This document shows positions 17,647-27,826 of a stretch of 64,000 nt of DNA, piece after piece. Below the pieces are notes generated by a model. That model saw only the letters and a program-made list of their open reading frames with translations. It had not been told where the DNA came from and searched no databases. Origin of the DNA: Acidobacteriota bacterium. GTDB taxonomy: Bacteria; Acidobacteriota; Blastocatellia; Pyrinomonadales; Pyrinomonadaceae. The DNA lies in assembly GCA_019639215.1 (NCBI GenBank), contig JAHBSH010000002.1, positions 1 to 64,000 on the forward strand. The letters run 5' to 3'. The position numbers and the translations under genes are program-made. Each line of letters begins with the position of its first letter. The first letter of the stretch is position 1.

Positions 17647-20481
17647 TTATTCCACCTCAACCTTTACGGTGAGGGTCTGATATGGTCGTATCGAGATCGT
17701 TAACGGTTCGATCTGAGAAATGTTTTGAAGTTCTCGGTCTTCTGTTAGCGTGACCAGAGACGCTCGTTTGATCTTAACTGGGAGTGATACTTTTGCGGTT
17801 GCCGGTTTTCCGGCAAATTCCTGCAATCTGACGATGAAGACCTTGTTCTGTCTAGGTTGCAGAGGTGCCGAACTCACCTCACCGCGAACCGAGCTTTCAG
17901 CAAGCGGTTTGACCGTTACTATCTGCACATTTGGCTGATCTATGCCGAAGAAACTCTGTTCACCAATCATCGGAAGAGAAGTAATGAATCCGGACTTGAA
18001 CGGCAGATTGAATTCGTTTCCAAATCTCCACGACTTGACTGGGTCGAACGCTCCATCTGCCGAAAATGCGTAGTCAAATACAAGTCTGTTTCCTAACCCA
18101 GGCTCAACAGTAGCTAGATTTACGGCTGCCATATCATGCGTGTCAGCCTGATTGCTGTGGCGAAGCGCTCGCGAATAGATAGTTGCTTCTGACAAAGGAA
18201 ATTTGCCTGTGTACATCGCCGGAAATTCCGCAGGTGCGTCTTTACCACGCATCTTGGTCGATACATAGCTTGGGAAAGACCAGTGAAATGCCTGCCTATG
18301 AGCGACCACCGTGGTTGAAGCTCCGTTTGTAAAACCGACCAGATGCTGTGTGGTAACTGAATCTTTCCTTGCACCGGCCATGTAGTCATCAGGCAGCATA
18401 TCAAACCATTTCTGGCCGCCACGGATAAATTTCATCCCGTCAGCAGAAACATTGAATGGAAAAGCAAAATAGTATGAGTCGGCCCAATTGCCGCTGCCGC
18501 CGACGAACGGAAACTTTTCACGGTCAAGAATATTCTGTAGTTCCAATCGGTCAAGGTCCTTATAGATCCTGATACGAGTTTCGGGAAATGCTGAACGCCC
18601 ACGCGTTATCGTCATCTCAGCCATTTGAATACCACGATCTAATCGTATGCCGACCGGTTCCGGATAAACGATCTTCGATGCATCATTTCCTTCTACACGA
18701 AGCAGTTCATTGAACGGAAGTTCGCCGTTCTTATTAACAAGTTCGCGTCCTGAACCGTCTTTAATGCTTGCAATGGTGCCGTCGTCATTTGCAACAACTG
18801 TAAAGCTGCCGAATGAAAGAGATCGTCCACGCACCTGACGAAGAGACACTACAGGCTCTCCGACCTCGGTCCTGATGTTGTAGGTTGAATAACCTATTGC
18901 CGGAACATCAGCTGCGACAAAAACCGTCGTCCCATCCTTGTCCGTATCAAAATCTATATTTTTTCCGTCGCGTGAAAGAACTCCGGTGATACGCCTGCCT
19001 TTTGGTGGAGCGATCCTCACAACGTCTGAACGCTTCCATGACAGACCGTTATAGACCAGAAAAGGACGAGTGATAAAGGGCTGTTCCGGTGGTGTTTCAT
19101 ACCGTGTTGCTTGTGACATCACCTTTAGACCTTCGTCGAAAAGTTGGTCTGTTTCGGAAACCGCCTTTTTCATAAAATCAACATACTGTTGATTTTGATC
19201 TTCGAGCGGCTTGCGGCTGTTCAATTGCGGCCATCCGTTATTGCCGGCACCACTGTGCTCGTCATACGTCAGCATCAGGTCAAAGATTGACGCAATATTA
19301 CCAACAGGAGCGGTGAGCTTTCGTGTCATTGACAACGCACTCCACATAGTTTCAGCCGCGGGTGCGTGGTCGTGAACATACCTGGCCGAAGCGCTGACCT
19401 GTGGACTTTGTGTTTTCGCCTCAGACCATAGACCCGACCATTCACCCTTGAATGTCGGTATCTGATCACTGTATTTGGATTCGATGTATTTGAAAAATTC
19501 AGGCGGAGTGGCTATCTTCAGTTCGATCTCTGGATGATGTTGTTTCCACAATGCGACCGCTTTTTCCAGGTTTATAACATCGGTCGGCTCAACAAAATCA
19601 TGAGCTGCAAGAACCATCACTGCGTCATATTTATAGCCGCCTTCGTTATAACGGTTTAGCAGCTTTGTCATCCCTAGCTCCATTTCCTGTATCGGTGTGG
19701 TTTTGCCGATCATTTCAGGATTGAACATTTCAAACGGACGCCGATCGGTATATGGATCATGCGAGAACGGGTCGAGATAAAATTCGGTCGCAGCCTCGAC
19801 ATAAGCACCGCGATTTCCCTGGCTTATCCACGTCAAAATTTTGCTGCCGTCAGGCCCTTCCCAATAAAAAGGAACCTTACCCGGTGCGATATCTGTTGCG
19901 TTCATCAGGAACGTGTTCGCACCGGTAACCATGTATTTCATTCCGCTGCCTGCCAGAACCCCTGGCATCGTTGTCGGGTGTCCCGGTACGTCATTCAGCA
20001 TTGCAAGCTCGGTTTTAATGTTGTAACCCTTGCTGAGTGCGGTGTAATCGTAGATAAGGCGATTCAATTCTTCGCCTCCCATAAAATCAGTGTGCATGCT
20101 GCCCCATGATGACGACAGGGCAACTCGTCCTGATCTGATGAGCTTCATCAAACGCTCTATCTTCTCTTTATCTTTTGGAAGAACGGATGACGGCTTTCTT
20201 TGCCGCTTAAGCCATTCATTTACCTGCCATACGCTCTCTATTGTCCATTTGAAATTAGGATTTTCCTCCGCGACACGAATCACTTCGTCAATATGACGAG
20301 CAGCACGTTCGCGAACCGCGTCCGGCGGTTCAACAAATCCGAAATCATAGTGTGAAAATGGTACGAGATATACGGTTTTGATCGGGCTTTCAGGCAGCTT
20401 TGCCGAACCTTGAGAAAAAACCGATGCTGACAAAACGGTGAAAGCAATAAGCAATTTAACGGTTATAAACTTCATTGTCAT
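17647..20481 (-). CDS. GH38-family alpha-mannosidase, exported
   Basis: About 945 residues, normal for GH38. A signal peptide (ITVKLLIAFTVLSASVFSQ) follows the start chosen at 20481 (ATG ACA ATG); a longer in-frame start at 20556 would place 25 extra residues before it and is less likely. The catalytic domain opens with YLVPFSHYDFGF (zinc ligands His and Asp) and has LNDVPGHPTTMPGVL, which aligns with the DPFGHS nucleophile block of class II mannosidases. Helical and strand-rich C-terminal domains follow. It removes alpha-mannose from glycans and points to mannose-containing material as one substrate of this locus. It lies 98 bases downstream of the TonB receptor gene. Confidence 0.82.
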   Translation of the reverse strand: MTMKFITVKLLIAFTVLSASVFSQGSAKLPESPIKTVYLVPFSHYDFGFVEPPDAVRERAARHIDEVIRVAEENPNFKWTIESVWQVNEWLKRQRKPSSVLPKDKEKIERLMKLIRSGRVALSSSWGSMHTDFMGGEELNRLIYDYTALSKGYNIKTELAMLNDVPGHPTTMPGVLAGSGMKYMVTGANTFLMNATDIAPGKVPFYWEGPDGSKILTWISQGNRGAYVEAATEFYLDPFSHDPYTDRRPFEMFNPEMIGKTTPIQEMELGMTKLLNRYNEGGYKYDAVMVLAAHDFVEPTDVINLEKAVALWKQHHPEIELKIATPPEFFKYIESKYSDQIPTFKGEWSGLWSEAKTQSPQVSASARYVHDHAPAAETMWSALSMTRKLTAPVGNIASIFDLMLTYDEHSGAGNNGWPQLNSRKPLEDQNQQYVDFMKKAVSETDQLFDEGLKVMSQATRYETPPEQPFITRPFLVYNGLSWKRSDVVRIAPPKGRRITGVLSRDGKNIDFDTDKDGTTVFVAADVPAIGYSTYNIRTEVGEPVVSLRQVRGRSLSFGSFTVVANDDGTIASIKDGSGRELVNKNGELPFNELLRVEGNDASKIVYPEPVGIRLDRGIQMAEMTITRGRSAFPETRIRIYKDLDRLELQNILDREKFPFVGGSGNWADSYYFAFPFNVSADGMKFIRGGQKWFDMLPDDYMAGARKDSVTTQHLVGFTNGASTTVVAHRQAFHWSFPSYVSTKMRGKDAPAEFPAMYTGKFPLSEATIYSRALRHSNQADTHDMAAVNLATVEPGLGNRLVFDYAFSADGAFDPVKSWRFGNEFNLPFKSGFITSLPMIGEQSFFGIDQPNVQIVTVKPLAESSVRGEVSSAPLQPRQNKVFIVRLQEFAGKPATAKVSLPVKIKRASLVTLTEDRELQNISQIEPLTISIRPYQTLTVKVEVE

Positions 20482-20579
20482 CCGTATTGGTTTGGTATTT
20501 CTCCCCGGTGAAAATGCAATCAAAGAAACTGAAGGCCGCCGGATCGAATAGTTCACCTGCGGCCCTCAAAATGTTTCAG

Positions 20580-23500
20580 CTAGAAATTAAATCTTGCTGA
20601 AAGCTGTATCTGACGCGGACCGCCAAAACCAAGCAACCCGCCAAGCTGATTCCCGACAGTTGTATTGCTGACACCAAACTCCGCGCAAGTTCCTACCGAA
20701 CCCGAACAGCTCAAACCACCAGAAGGATCTCCGTAGTTTGCAAAATTGAACAGATTGAATATCTCCATTCTAAGTTGCAGAGATGTTCTTTCTGACAAAC
20801 GTGTGTTCTTAAAGAACGACGCATCAACCTGTGCGAATTTAGGCCCGCGGAGCAGGTTGCGGCCGGCATTGCCGTACGTGCCTGCCGCCGGAGTGGAAAA
20901 TGCGGCAGCATTATACTGGCAAGTTGGTACTGAGTAATTTGAACAATACGGATCAACTCCGGAAACTACATTTGGCCGACGAGCAAATCCGCCAAATGTT
21001 CCACCTGTTTCGGTGACATTGACCGGAAAACCGGTTCGTATCTGTGTGATCGTATTGAACTGCCATCCATCAACTATCCAAGATGGGCCACCGCCAAACC
21101 AGTCTCTAAAACGCAGGTCATAACCCGCATCGAAAGAAAAGTTATGGCGAATGTCCTGGTCGCTGCTTGAGCGTTCGGCGGCCATGTTGTCAGGATCCTG
21201 ATGGTCCTTAAAGAAACCTACCGCATCATCAATGGCGTGTGCCCATGTGTAGTTTGCGTTAAAGCGAAATCCATTTGCATAGTTTCGCTTAAGGTTAACC
21301 TGCAGTGAGTTGTAGTTTGACTGCGGATAACCGCCTACCACGAAAATGTCACCCCATGCACCGGAAAGCGGACGCGTTGTTCCATCAACTATACTTTTCC
21401 TGTTGATATTTCGCGGTGTGATAACGCCGTCGGTAAGCAAGTGCGTTACATGATTGCCCACATATCCAACCGTCAATGTACCAAAGCCGAGATCTTGCTG
21501 AACATTGAGCGACCAGTGCTGTGCCATTGCGGTATCAATGTCTTTCTCGATGACCATCGCATTTGAAACCGAACACACAAACGCGGACTGCTGAACCGGG
21601 AATCCCCAATCAGTTACGCCACAGAAGAAAAGAGCTGTGATGATGTCAGTTGTGATCTGCGGGAATGAGTTCAAATGCGGCGAACCAAAGCTTGCAGGCA
21701 GCTCACGGTTATAAAAAATCCCATAACCGCCACGAAGCACTGTTTTCTGATTGCCGAAGACATCAAAGGCAAAACCAAACCTAGGGCCAAAGTTATTTTT
21801 ATCCACATTGTGGATCTTCTCGCCCGGTGCGGTATAGGACATCGTTGCGAGATCAAAATTCTGCAGCCTTCCTTCTTTTTCGCGGCTGACGGTACTTACT
21901 TCATATCGCAAACCAAGGTTAAGCGACAGACGCGGATGAGCTTTCCAATCGTCCTGAAAGAAGAACGAGAAATTCTCATTGGCATAGTCGAGTTTCGGAT
22001 GGCCTGTGCGGTCCATTACGAACGGCTGGTTCAACGCGAGTTCATTCTCACCAAAGAATGTGAAAACATCCTGAGCACCCACAAGAGCCGAACGGCGATT
22101 AAGCCTGATATCAACACCGGCTTTAAGGGAGTGATTGCCGCGAACCATTGTTAGTGTGTCAAGGAAGTGATAAACGACTCCTGTCCTTTCCTGCTCAAAC
22201 TGAGCTGGTCCCGGTCCATTGATCGACGGATTGACGAAGAGAAAACTCATTCGGGGCATCGTTGACGGCCCTGCTCCCACATCCGTGTAGTTGTGATTGA
22301 TACCAAAACCAAATTCGTTGACCGTAGCTCCGTCAAAGGTGTAATTATGAGAGGCTTTGAAAAGCTGGGTTCTCAATTTAGCGTCAGCATATTGATCAGA
22401 ACCAACACCGTAAGGTGTTACTGTGTTTGAATCATTGATGTTGTATCTAAATGAGATCTGGCTTTTTTCATTTTGCAGCCAGTCTATTTTGAACGAACCT
22501 GTGTTCTCATCCAGGTCGGCGATTCGCTGATCAGAATACCAGCCAAGAGTTGTGCTTATATTTCCGGGGCTGATCTCGTAAGGACGTTGCGGCAGCGGCA
22601 GTGTATTAACAAGCGGCCGAGTAGCTGCCACCATTGAATCACGATATGCCTGTGTAAAGGTCAGAACATTGAATGTTTGACCGCGTGTTTGCCTGACACC
22701 TTCATAGTTAGCAAAAAAGAACACGTTGTCTTTTGATATCGGCCCGCTGATGTTGGCTCCGAACTGGTTCAATCGAAAACGCTGTTTACCGGCAAGCGCA
22801 TCATCACCGTCGAGTGCTTCATTTCGAAAATATTCAAAAATGCTTCCGTGAAAATTATTGCTGCCGGATTTTGTGATCGGGTTGATAACAGCACCCATCG
22901 CTTGGCCGTACTGTGCGGTATAGTTTGATTCAACAACCTGTACTTCCTGGATGCTGTCCATGCTGACGCGGTTGACGCGAGATTCGACACGACCAAGAAC
23001 ATTTGACGTTCCGTTAACGTCAACGCGACTCGCGTCGATTCCATCCACCAAAACGCTTGTACCGCCAAATGTTGACGGAATGCCGTTGATCGATGTTTGA
23101 AACTGATTGGTTGTCTGAACAGAGCCGGGAACTGTTGATAAAAGCTGAGTAAAATCACGTCCATTTACTGGATTGTCCGCAATTCTCTTCATGTCAATTG
23201 TATCGCCAATGACCGACGTTTCAGTATCAACACGTGTCTGGCTGACAACTTCAACCACAGCATCGACGCCTTCCAAACCAAGTGTTATATCAAGACGGGC
23301 TCTTTCACCCACAGCAAGCCGCAGATCCTTTCTGGATGTTGCTTGAAATCCTGACGCATTCACCTCGATCGAGTATATGCCGTTTGGAAGCGACGGCACG
23401 TCATAACGGCCAACCGAATCTGTAGTAACAGTTCGCCTTTCGTTAGTTCCCTGATTGATGATAACAACGGTTGCAGTCGGCACGACAGAACCGTTCTGGT

Positions 23501-23621
23501 CGCTGATAACGCCAGTTATCGAGCCGGTGTTTGACTGAGCAAAGACGGAAACCGCCATGATAATAGCGATCGATGTGAGAGAAATCGCCTTTCTTATTAT
23601 TGATATTGCATGAATTTTCAT
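20580..23621 (-). CDS. TonB-dependent outer-membrane receptor, Oar-like with carboxypeptidase-regulatory domain
   Basis: A 1013-residue protein. A signal peptide (SIAIIMAVSVFAQ) is followed by a carboxypeptidase-regulatory-like domain (~30-115: GSITGVISDQNGSVVPTATV to the NGIYSIEV strand), a plug domain (RDFTQLLSTVPG, SVLVDGID) and a long beta barrel ending in the aromatic residue expected for outer-membrane assembly (QLSARFNF). This is the Acidobacteriota/Oar type that lacks a SusD partner. It probably imports oligosaccharides or large glycosides using TonB energy. A GGAGG ribosome site precedes the ATG. Its place between the sugar-binding protein and the mannosidase makes it the uptake gate of the locus. 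Confidence 0.88.
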   Translation of the reverse strand: MKIHAISIIRKAISLTSIAIIMAVSVFAQSNTGSITGVISDQNGSVVPTATVVIINQGTNERRTVTTDSVGRYDVPSLPNGIYSIEVNASGFQATSRKDLRLAVGERARLDITLGLEGVDAVVEVVSQTRVDTETSVIGDTIDMKRIADNPVNGRDFTQLLSTVPGSVQTTNQFQTSINGIPSTFGGTSVLVDGIDASRVDVNGTSNVLGRVESRVNRVSMDSIQEVQVVESNYTAQYGQAMGAVINPITKSGSNNFHGSIFEYFRNEALDGDDALAGKQRFRLNQFGANISGPISKDNVFFFANYEGVRQTRGQTFNVLTFTQAYRDSMVAATRPLVNTLPLPQRPYEISPGNISTTLGWYSDQRIADLDENTGSFKIDWLQNEKSQISFRYNINDSNTVTPYGVGSDQYADAKLRTQLFKASHNYTFDGATVNEFGFGINHNYTDVGAGPSTMPRMSFLFVNPSINGPGPAQFEQERTGVVYHFLDTLTMVRGNHSLKAGVDIRLNRRSALVGAQDVFTFFGENELALNQPFVMDRTGHPKLDYANENFSFFFQDDWKAHPRLSLNLGLRYEVSTVSREKEGRLQNFDLATMSYTAPGEKIHNVDKNNFGPRFGFAFDVFGNQKTVLRGGYGIFYNRELPASFGSPHLNSFPQITTDIITALFFCGVTDWGFPVQQSAFVCSVSNAMVIEKDIDTAMAQHWSLNVQQDLGFGTLTVGYVGNHVTHLLTDGVITPRNINRKSIVDGTTRPLSGAWGDIFVVGGYPQSNYNSLQVNLKRNYANGFRFNANYTWAHAIDDAVGFFKDHQDPDNMAAERSSSDQDIRHNFSFDAGYDLRFRDWFGGGPSWIVDGWQFNTITQIRTGFPVNVTETGGTFGGFARRPNVVSGVDPYCSNYSVPTCQYNAAAFSTPAAGTYGNAGRNLLRGPKFAQVDASFFKNTRLSERTSLQLRMEIFNLFNFANYGDPSGGLSCSGSVGTCAEFGVSNTTVGNQLGGLLGFGGPRQIQLSARFNF

Positions 23622-23657
23622 AGAAATTCCTCCGAAAAATGTTTCTAACGATTCCCC

Positions 23658-24698
23658 TTAAACTTTTTTACACGCATTCGCGGTCGGTATCGAAGCGATC
23701 GTTTTAAGATCCGGTGTCCATACCCCATCGACGTTGGGGTAAAATTTGTCGAGCAGGTCTGCTGTCATCGATATTGTAGGCGTCACATCACGAATGGAAA
23801 CCTTCTGTCCATCGAACAACTTTATCGCTCCGTCAACGCATCTGAGGCCGACGTATTCCGGAAACATTGCCTGACTTACTTTCAGCGCCTCACGACGCAT
23901 CATCCACTCTTTTTCGTGAACACCTGAGAGGCCAAATCCGGCAACTGTCACTGTGTCCGGGGCAAAGCCTGCTTCCAGATATCCGTTGTACGCACCCTGT
24001 GCGGTCTCATCATCCATTGCAAAGATCACATCGACATCACCTTTTTCACGAAGCGTTTCTGCGGCTACCTTTTGAGCGATAGAAGGCGTGGCCTCACCGT
24101 TTATAGATGCAACAACCACCGCGTCCGGCTGAATGCTGCGAACACCTTCGACAAAACCTTCGCTGCGAAGCAAACACGGACGGAGCCACGGCAGCCCGAC
24201 ATCCAAAATGCGAAGCGGCGAACCGTCTTCGTTTCTAATGTTGCTGCCTACCCAAACTCCAAGATCAAACCCTGCATCGTAATCACAGATGGCGACCATT
24301 GTTTCCATGCCTTCGACCGGATTGGCCTCAACCACCACTTTTTTCCCGGAAGCAGATGCAATGCTCAGAATCTCTTCAAGACCAGATGTATTTGCCGGTG
24401 TCAGAACAATGACATCAACCTTTTCAACCATTTCTTTCGCCTGTGCTATCTGATTTTCAACAGATAGACCGGCATCGACCACTTCGATCTCAGCTCCGTA
24501 CTGTGCAGCCCTACGCTGCATTACCTCAATTACGATCTGGTACCAGATGTGAAAAGCATAATTGGTCAGATAACCGATCTTTTTCGGCTTTTGCGATGCT
24601 TCAACCAAAGGTACCGCGTGTATGGCGGCGTCTAATCCTGGTGGCGGATCATATGGCGTTGTCGGCGGATGTTCGTGTTCTACTGCTGCGTCACTCAT
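23658..24698 (-). CDS. periplasmic-binding-protein-type sugar-binding protein, no signal peptide
   Basis: A 346-residue type I periplasmic-binding fold: KKIGYLTNYAFHIWYQ, EIEVVDAGLSVENQIAQAKEMVEKVDVIVLTPANTSGLEEIL, KVVVEANPVEGME, VAAETLREKGDVDVIFAMDDETAQGAYNGYLEAG. This is the ribose/galactose-binding family. The N terminus is hydrophilic and proline-rich (HPPTTPYDPPPG) with no signal peptide or DNA-binding helix-turn-helix, so the protein is predicted cytoplasmic and is not a LacI regulator. No ABC permease or ATPase is nearby. A good AGGAG site precedes the ATG. It may act as a cytosolic sugar sensor or buffer; this is inference. Confidence 0.72.
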   Translation of the reverse strand: MSDAAVEHEHPPTTPYDPPPGLDAAIHAVPLVEASQKPKKIGYLTNYAFHIWYQIVIEVMQRRAAQYGAEIEVVDAGLSVENQIAQAKEMVEKVDVIVLTPANTSGLEEILSIASASGKKVVVEANPVEGMETMVAICDYDAGFDLGVWVGSNIRNEDGSPLRILDVGLPWLRPCLLRSEGFVEGVRSIQPDAVVVASINGEATPSIAQKVAAETLREKGDVDVIFAMDDETAQGAYNGYLEAGFAPDTVTVAGFGLSGVHEKEWMMRREALKVSQAMFPEYVGLRCVDGAIKLFDGQKVSIRDVTPTISMTADLLDKFYPNVDGVWTPDLKTIASIPTANACKKV

Positions 24699-24730
24699 AT
24701 TTCTTCTCCTGATCTAAACCTAGCTTTTGT

Positions 24731-25513
24731 TTAATTTGTCTGCGGAACGCCGCCGATCTGCGTCAACAAACCGCCATCAACGGTCCAGACGGCTCCGGTG
24801 ACAAAAGATGCTGAATCGTGTGCCAGAAATACAACAACCTCAGCTATCTCTTTCGGCTGAGCGATGCGTCCCAACGGATGCATTGCATTACAGGCGTCAT
24901 AGACCGAACTTGGATCGGGATCCAACGAAGCTGCCCATTTAAGCATTGGCGTATCGACCGTTCCGGGACACACAGCATTTGCCCTTATTCCATCAGATGC
25001 AAAATCCATCGCGATCGAGCGGGTCAGGCCAATAAGTCCGTGTTTGCTGATGGTATAAGCCAGTACATTCTGCTGGCTTGCAAGGGCCTGAACGGAAGAG
25101 ACGTTAACAATGCTTCCACCATTCTCACGCATGTATGGTATTGCCGACTTTGCGACATTCCATGCACCGCGAAGATTGACATCCAAAACCTCATCCCACT
25201 GTTCGTCATCGGTCGAAACGGCAGTACCGTAACGCTGAATACCAGCACTTACAACGACTGCGTCAATAGAACCGAATGAAGCGTGAGTGGCATCCACCGC
25301 AGTTTTAACATCGTCAAATTTTGCTACATCTACGTGATGAAACACAGAGCTCGCTCCTGTCTGCGTTAGGTCAGAGCAAAGCGTATTTCCTGCGGCCTCG
25401 TCATAATCCAGAATGGAAACTGCGGCTCCGCGTTCGGCAAAAAGACGTGATACTGCCTGTCCGATACCCAACGCGCCACCTGTTACAACTACTGTTTTTC
25501 CGTCAAATCTCAT
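24731..25513 (-). CDS. SDR-family dehydrogenase, sugar-locus type
   Basis: A 260-residue classical SDR with TGGALGIG (11-18), an Asp after strand two (SILDYD, favouring NAD), SAGI in place of NNAG near 89-92, catalytic S140, Y153 and K157, and PGTVDTPM. It is 20 bases after the symporter gene and 32 bases before the sugar-binding protein gene, so all three share one mRNA. In non-phosphorylated sugar oxidation an SDR of this type oxidises the free sugar to its lactone; that role fits here but is unproven. The replaced NNAG motif is unusual but tolerated in the family. Confidence 0.83.
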   Translation of the reverse strand: MRFDGKTVVVTGGALGIGQAVSRLFAERGAAVSILDYDEAAGNTLCSDLTQTGASSVFHHVDVAKFDDVKTAVDATHASFGSIDAVVVSAGIQRYGTAVSTDDEQWDEVLDVNLRGAWNVAKSAIPYMRENGGSIVNVSSVQALASQQNVLAYTISKHGLIGLTRSIAMDFASDGIRANAVCPGTVDTPMLKWAASLDPDPSSVYDACNAMHPLGRIAQPKEIAEVVVFLAHDSASFVTGAVWTVDGGLLTQIGGVPQTN

Positions 25514-25533
25514 ATACAGATATCTGGTCGATC

Positions 25534-27420
25534 CTACGCCGCATCCGAAGCGGCCACACCCTCTGTAGGTCCATCAATTTCATCAGACGTGTTGTTTGAC
25601 GGAGGCGGCAGAGTTTTATACCAAGTGAAATACAGAATGATCACTGTAACCAAAGTCACACCCAAGAGCCCAAATCCTATAGTTAGCCTGTGCAAGACCA
25701 AGTAGAGCATTGATATATAGAGGGCGGTGATCCCTATCATTGCGATGATCGTGTTAAAGAATTCGACGGCAAAAGGCAACTGCTTCTTGAATTCCGGGTC
25801 TTCTTCCAACACATCTTTCTTGACGGGCGACCATAGCCCAGCCGGCTGTACTTTTCTATAAAAGGTCTTCAAGGTCTCGCTGTCTGTTGGCGAAGTTAGC
25901 ATTGCTACTACAATGGTTAGCAGCGTGGACGCTATGGCTATCACAGGAAACCCGATATAAAGAGGAAGTGGTTCGGCAAAAACGAACTGATCGAAGAATA
26001 CCTGTCCGAGCGACAATATCATTCCGCCAAATACACCGGCGGCATACCCTTGACCGTTCAATCGCCACCAATACCACCGCAAAACATTAGGCGGCAAAAT
26101 GCCTGCAGCAAGAGTGCCGAAGATCCATAAAAATGCTGTATTAATTGACGTTCCGAATATGGATATGACCAGTCCTGTCAGAATCAGCAATGTCGAGGAA
26201 AAGTAGCTTACCCTTACCAGCTTTTTGTTGTCCGCATCCGGATTTATATATCTTTGATAAATATCCTTTACCAGATACGCGGCTCCACCATTAACTGTCG
26301 AACTAAATGTCGCAAGAAAGCCCGACAACAATGCGGCCAGCATAAAACCGACCAGCCCCATTGGAAGCATCTCTCCGATAATGACGGGAAGTGCGGTTTC
26401 AGGATCGGCTCTAAGCTGTGAATCAAGAGTTGCGTCGCCGATTCCCATGATCGCCATCACTGCTATCGCCATTGCGAATGGCCATCTTACTGTATGTATC
26501 ACACCCCACAGAGCTCCGAGCTTTGCCGCATCACGCTCGTCCTTTGCGGCCAAAAATCTCTGAAAATCATAAAGCTGCTCAGGCCCGCTGAGGCACAGCA
26601 ATAGTCCCTTTGCTACCCATACGGCAACCAGGGCTCCGAACAGCGAATAATCCGTTCCGCCTGATACCAAACCCTGAAAAGCGTCCGGCCTCCACGAAGG
26701 CCATATGTCGCTCCAACCCGTAGGAATGTTTGCTGCAAACATCTCGCTGTTGTAATGAGCAAATCCTACAATGGAAAAGAGAATAGCTCCGATGCTCAAC
26801 ACGATCGTCTGTACGATCTCAACACGGACAATGCCGTGAAAACCACCAAGAATTACGTATGCACCTGTTACTCCAAGTATCAGAAAAGCACATATGTTCT
26901 CAGAACTAAGCGTAAGAACGGTGCTGCCGATATTGAAATGCCAAGGTTCAAAATGAAGAAAGATCGAACCAAATTTGCCCATGCCTATCGCGCCATAGCC
27001 AAGCAGGGCAGTTATTGTAAGAATTGCAAAGAGAGTGTATGAGAGCCTGGCGATGTCGCCTGATCTTCCGGTGCCGAAACGTGTCCTCATCCATTCCGCT
27101 CCGGTCATCGCGTCAGAGCGGCGGATCCATTTACCCATGTAAGCCAGGTAAAATGCTGTTATCGGAAACCCCCACAGCATGTGAACCCACATGCCTTTCA
27201 TCCCCAGAGCGATAAACGTGGAAACGATCCACATCGTACCTGTGATATCAAAATAGCTGGATGAGCCCGACATTGCCAAAGCCCACCAGGGAAGCTGACG
27301 CCCGCCGAGAAAATAGGATGACATTCCTTTAGCGGCTTTCCGCTTCATGGCGAAGCCGATTCCCATTATCGCAGCCAGATAGATCACGACAATGATCTGA
27401 TCAACAGGATGAAGGTTCAT
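25534..27420 (-). CDS. sodium:solute symporter, SGLT-type sugar transporter
   Basis: A 628-residue inner-membrane protein, slightly long for the solute:sodium symporter family, with about 13-14 membrane segments. Family blocks include SYFLGGRQLPWWALAMSG, DITGTMWIVSTF, GAEWMRTRFG and a long helix-rich core; a hydrophilic stretch with DSETLKTFYRKVQPAGLW precedes the last segments. It would bring a sugar from the periplasm to the cytoplasm with sodium. It is the first large gene after the ROK regulator and probably leads the catabolic operon. No phosphotransferase or kinase lies nearby, which suits a non-phosphorylated pathway. Confidence 0.86.
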   Translation of the reverse strand: MNLHPVDQIIVVIYLAAIMGIGFAMKRKAAKGMSSYFLGGRQLPWWALAMSGSSSYFDITGTMWIVSTFIALGMKGMWVHMLWGFPITAFYLAYMGKWIRRSDAMTGAEWMRTRFGTGRSGDIARLSYTLFAILTITALLGYGAIGMGKFGSIFLHFEPWHFNIGSTVLTLSSENICAFLILGVTGAYVILGGFHGIVRVEIVQTIVLSIGAILFSIVGFAHYNSEMFAANIPTGWSDIWPSWRPDAFQGLVSGGTDYSLFGALVAVWVAKGLLLCLSGPEQLYDFQRFLAAKDERDAAKLGALWGVIHTVRWPFAMAIAVMAIMGIGDATLDSQLRADPETALPVIIGEMLPMGLVGFMLAALLSGFLATFSSTVNGGAAYLVKDIYQRYINPDADNKKLVRVSYFSSTLLILTGLVISIFGTSINTAFLWIFGTLAAGILPPNVLRWYWWRLNGQGYAAGVFGGMILSLGQVFFDQFVFAEPLPLYIGFPVIAIASTLLTIVVAMLTSPTDSETLKTFYRKVQPAGLWSPVKKDVLEEDPEFKKQLPFAVEFFNTIIAMIGITALYISMLYLVLHRLTIGFGLLGVTLVTVIILYFTWYKTLPPPSNNTSDEIDGPTEGVAASDAA

Positions 27421-27556
27421 ATTGTTCCCTCTGCTCTTCTACTTTTGCGGTCTTTTTTTCTTGCCGGGTGTTTGACCTGTCCTGATCCGCGAGAGATGAA
27501 CTTTCTCTTGGTCGATGACTAAGTCTTTGAATCAAACCGTATAAATCCATTTCCAT
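27401..27556 (-). CDS. possible 51-residue leader or small protein before the symporter
   Basis: An ATG at 27556, with AGGAG about ten bases before it, opens a 51-codon frame ending with TGA 20 bases inside the symporter gene. The product is hydrophilic and charged (starts MEMDLYGLIQRLSHRPRESS, then lysine/glutamate-rich). The overlap would couple its translation to the symporter's. No known family is recognised, and it is unlike the hydrophobic small accessory proteins of some symporters. It could simply be a chance frame. Confidence 0.35.
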   Translation of the reverse strand: MEMDLYGLIQRLSHRPRESSSLADQDRSNTRQEKKTAKVEEQREQYEPSSC

Positions 27557-27797
27557 TGATCACATCTCCTGTCTAAAGTTGGAGTGACCAATTATTTTAC
27601 GTGCTGAGAATGCGTTCTGTCCGGCGTGTTACAGGAAAATCCTGAATGCGAAAATTCAGGTTCTTTTTCGCCGGCATCCGAGAACTGCTCAAAGAATATT
27701 TACCGGCTGCCTCGGAGGTCGATAAACCACTTTCAGTCCAATAAATATCGCCATGTTTTAATTTTGCCAATCTTTCTTCGCACCGAAGATAAAGTGA
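27557..27797 (-). other. possible leader RNA region with a hairpin
   Basis: No clear gene apart from short frames. A perfect seven-base-pair hairpin lies at 27641-27660 (CCTGAAT and ATTCAGG around GCGAAA). If the promoter at 27798-27826 is used, this would be a ~240-base leader ahead of the symporter operon. Confidence 0.35.
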
Positions 27798-27826
27798 TTT
27801 GTAACACAAACTTTAGTGGGTGTCAA
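27798..27826 (-). promoter_or_regulatory. sigma-70-type promoter for the symporter operon
   Basis: On the - strand TTGACA (27821-27826) and TACAAA (27798-27803) are spaced by 17 bases. The -10 overlaps a short inverted repeat TTTGT-GTT-ACAAA, a possible regulator site. It starts just after the end of the ROK gene and points toward the symporter. Confidence 0.55.
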
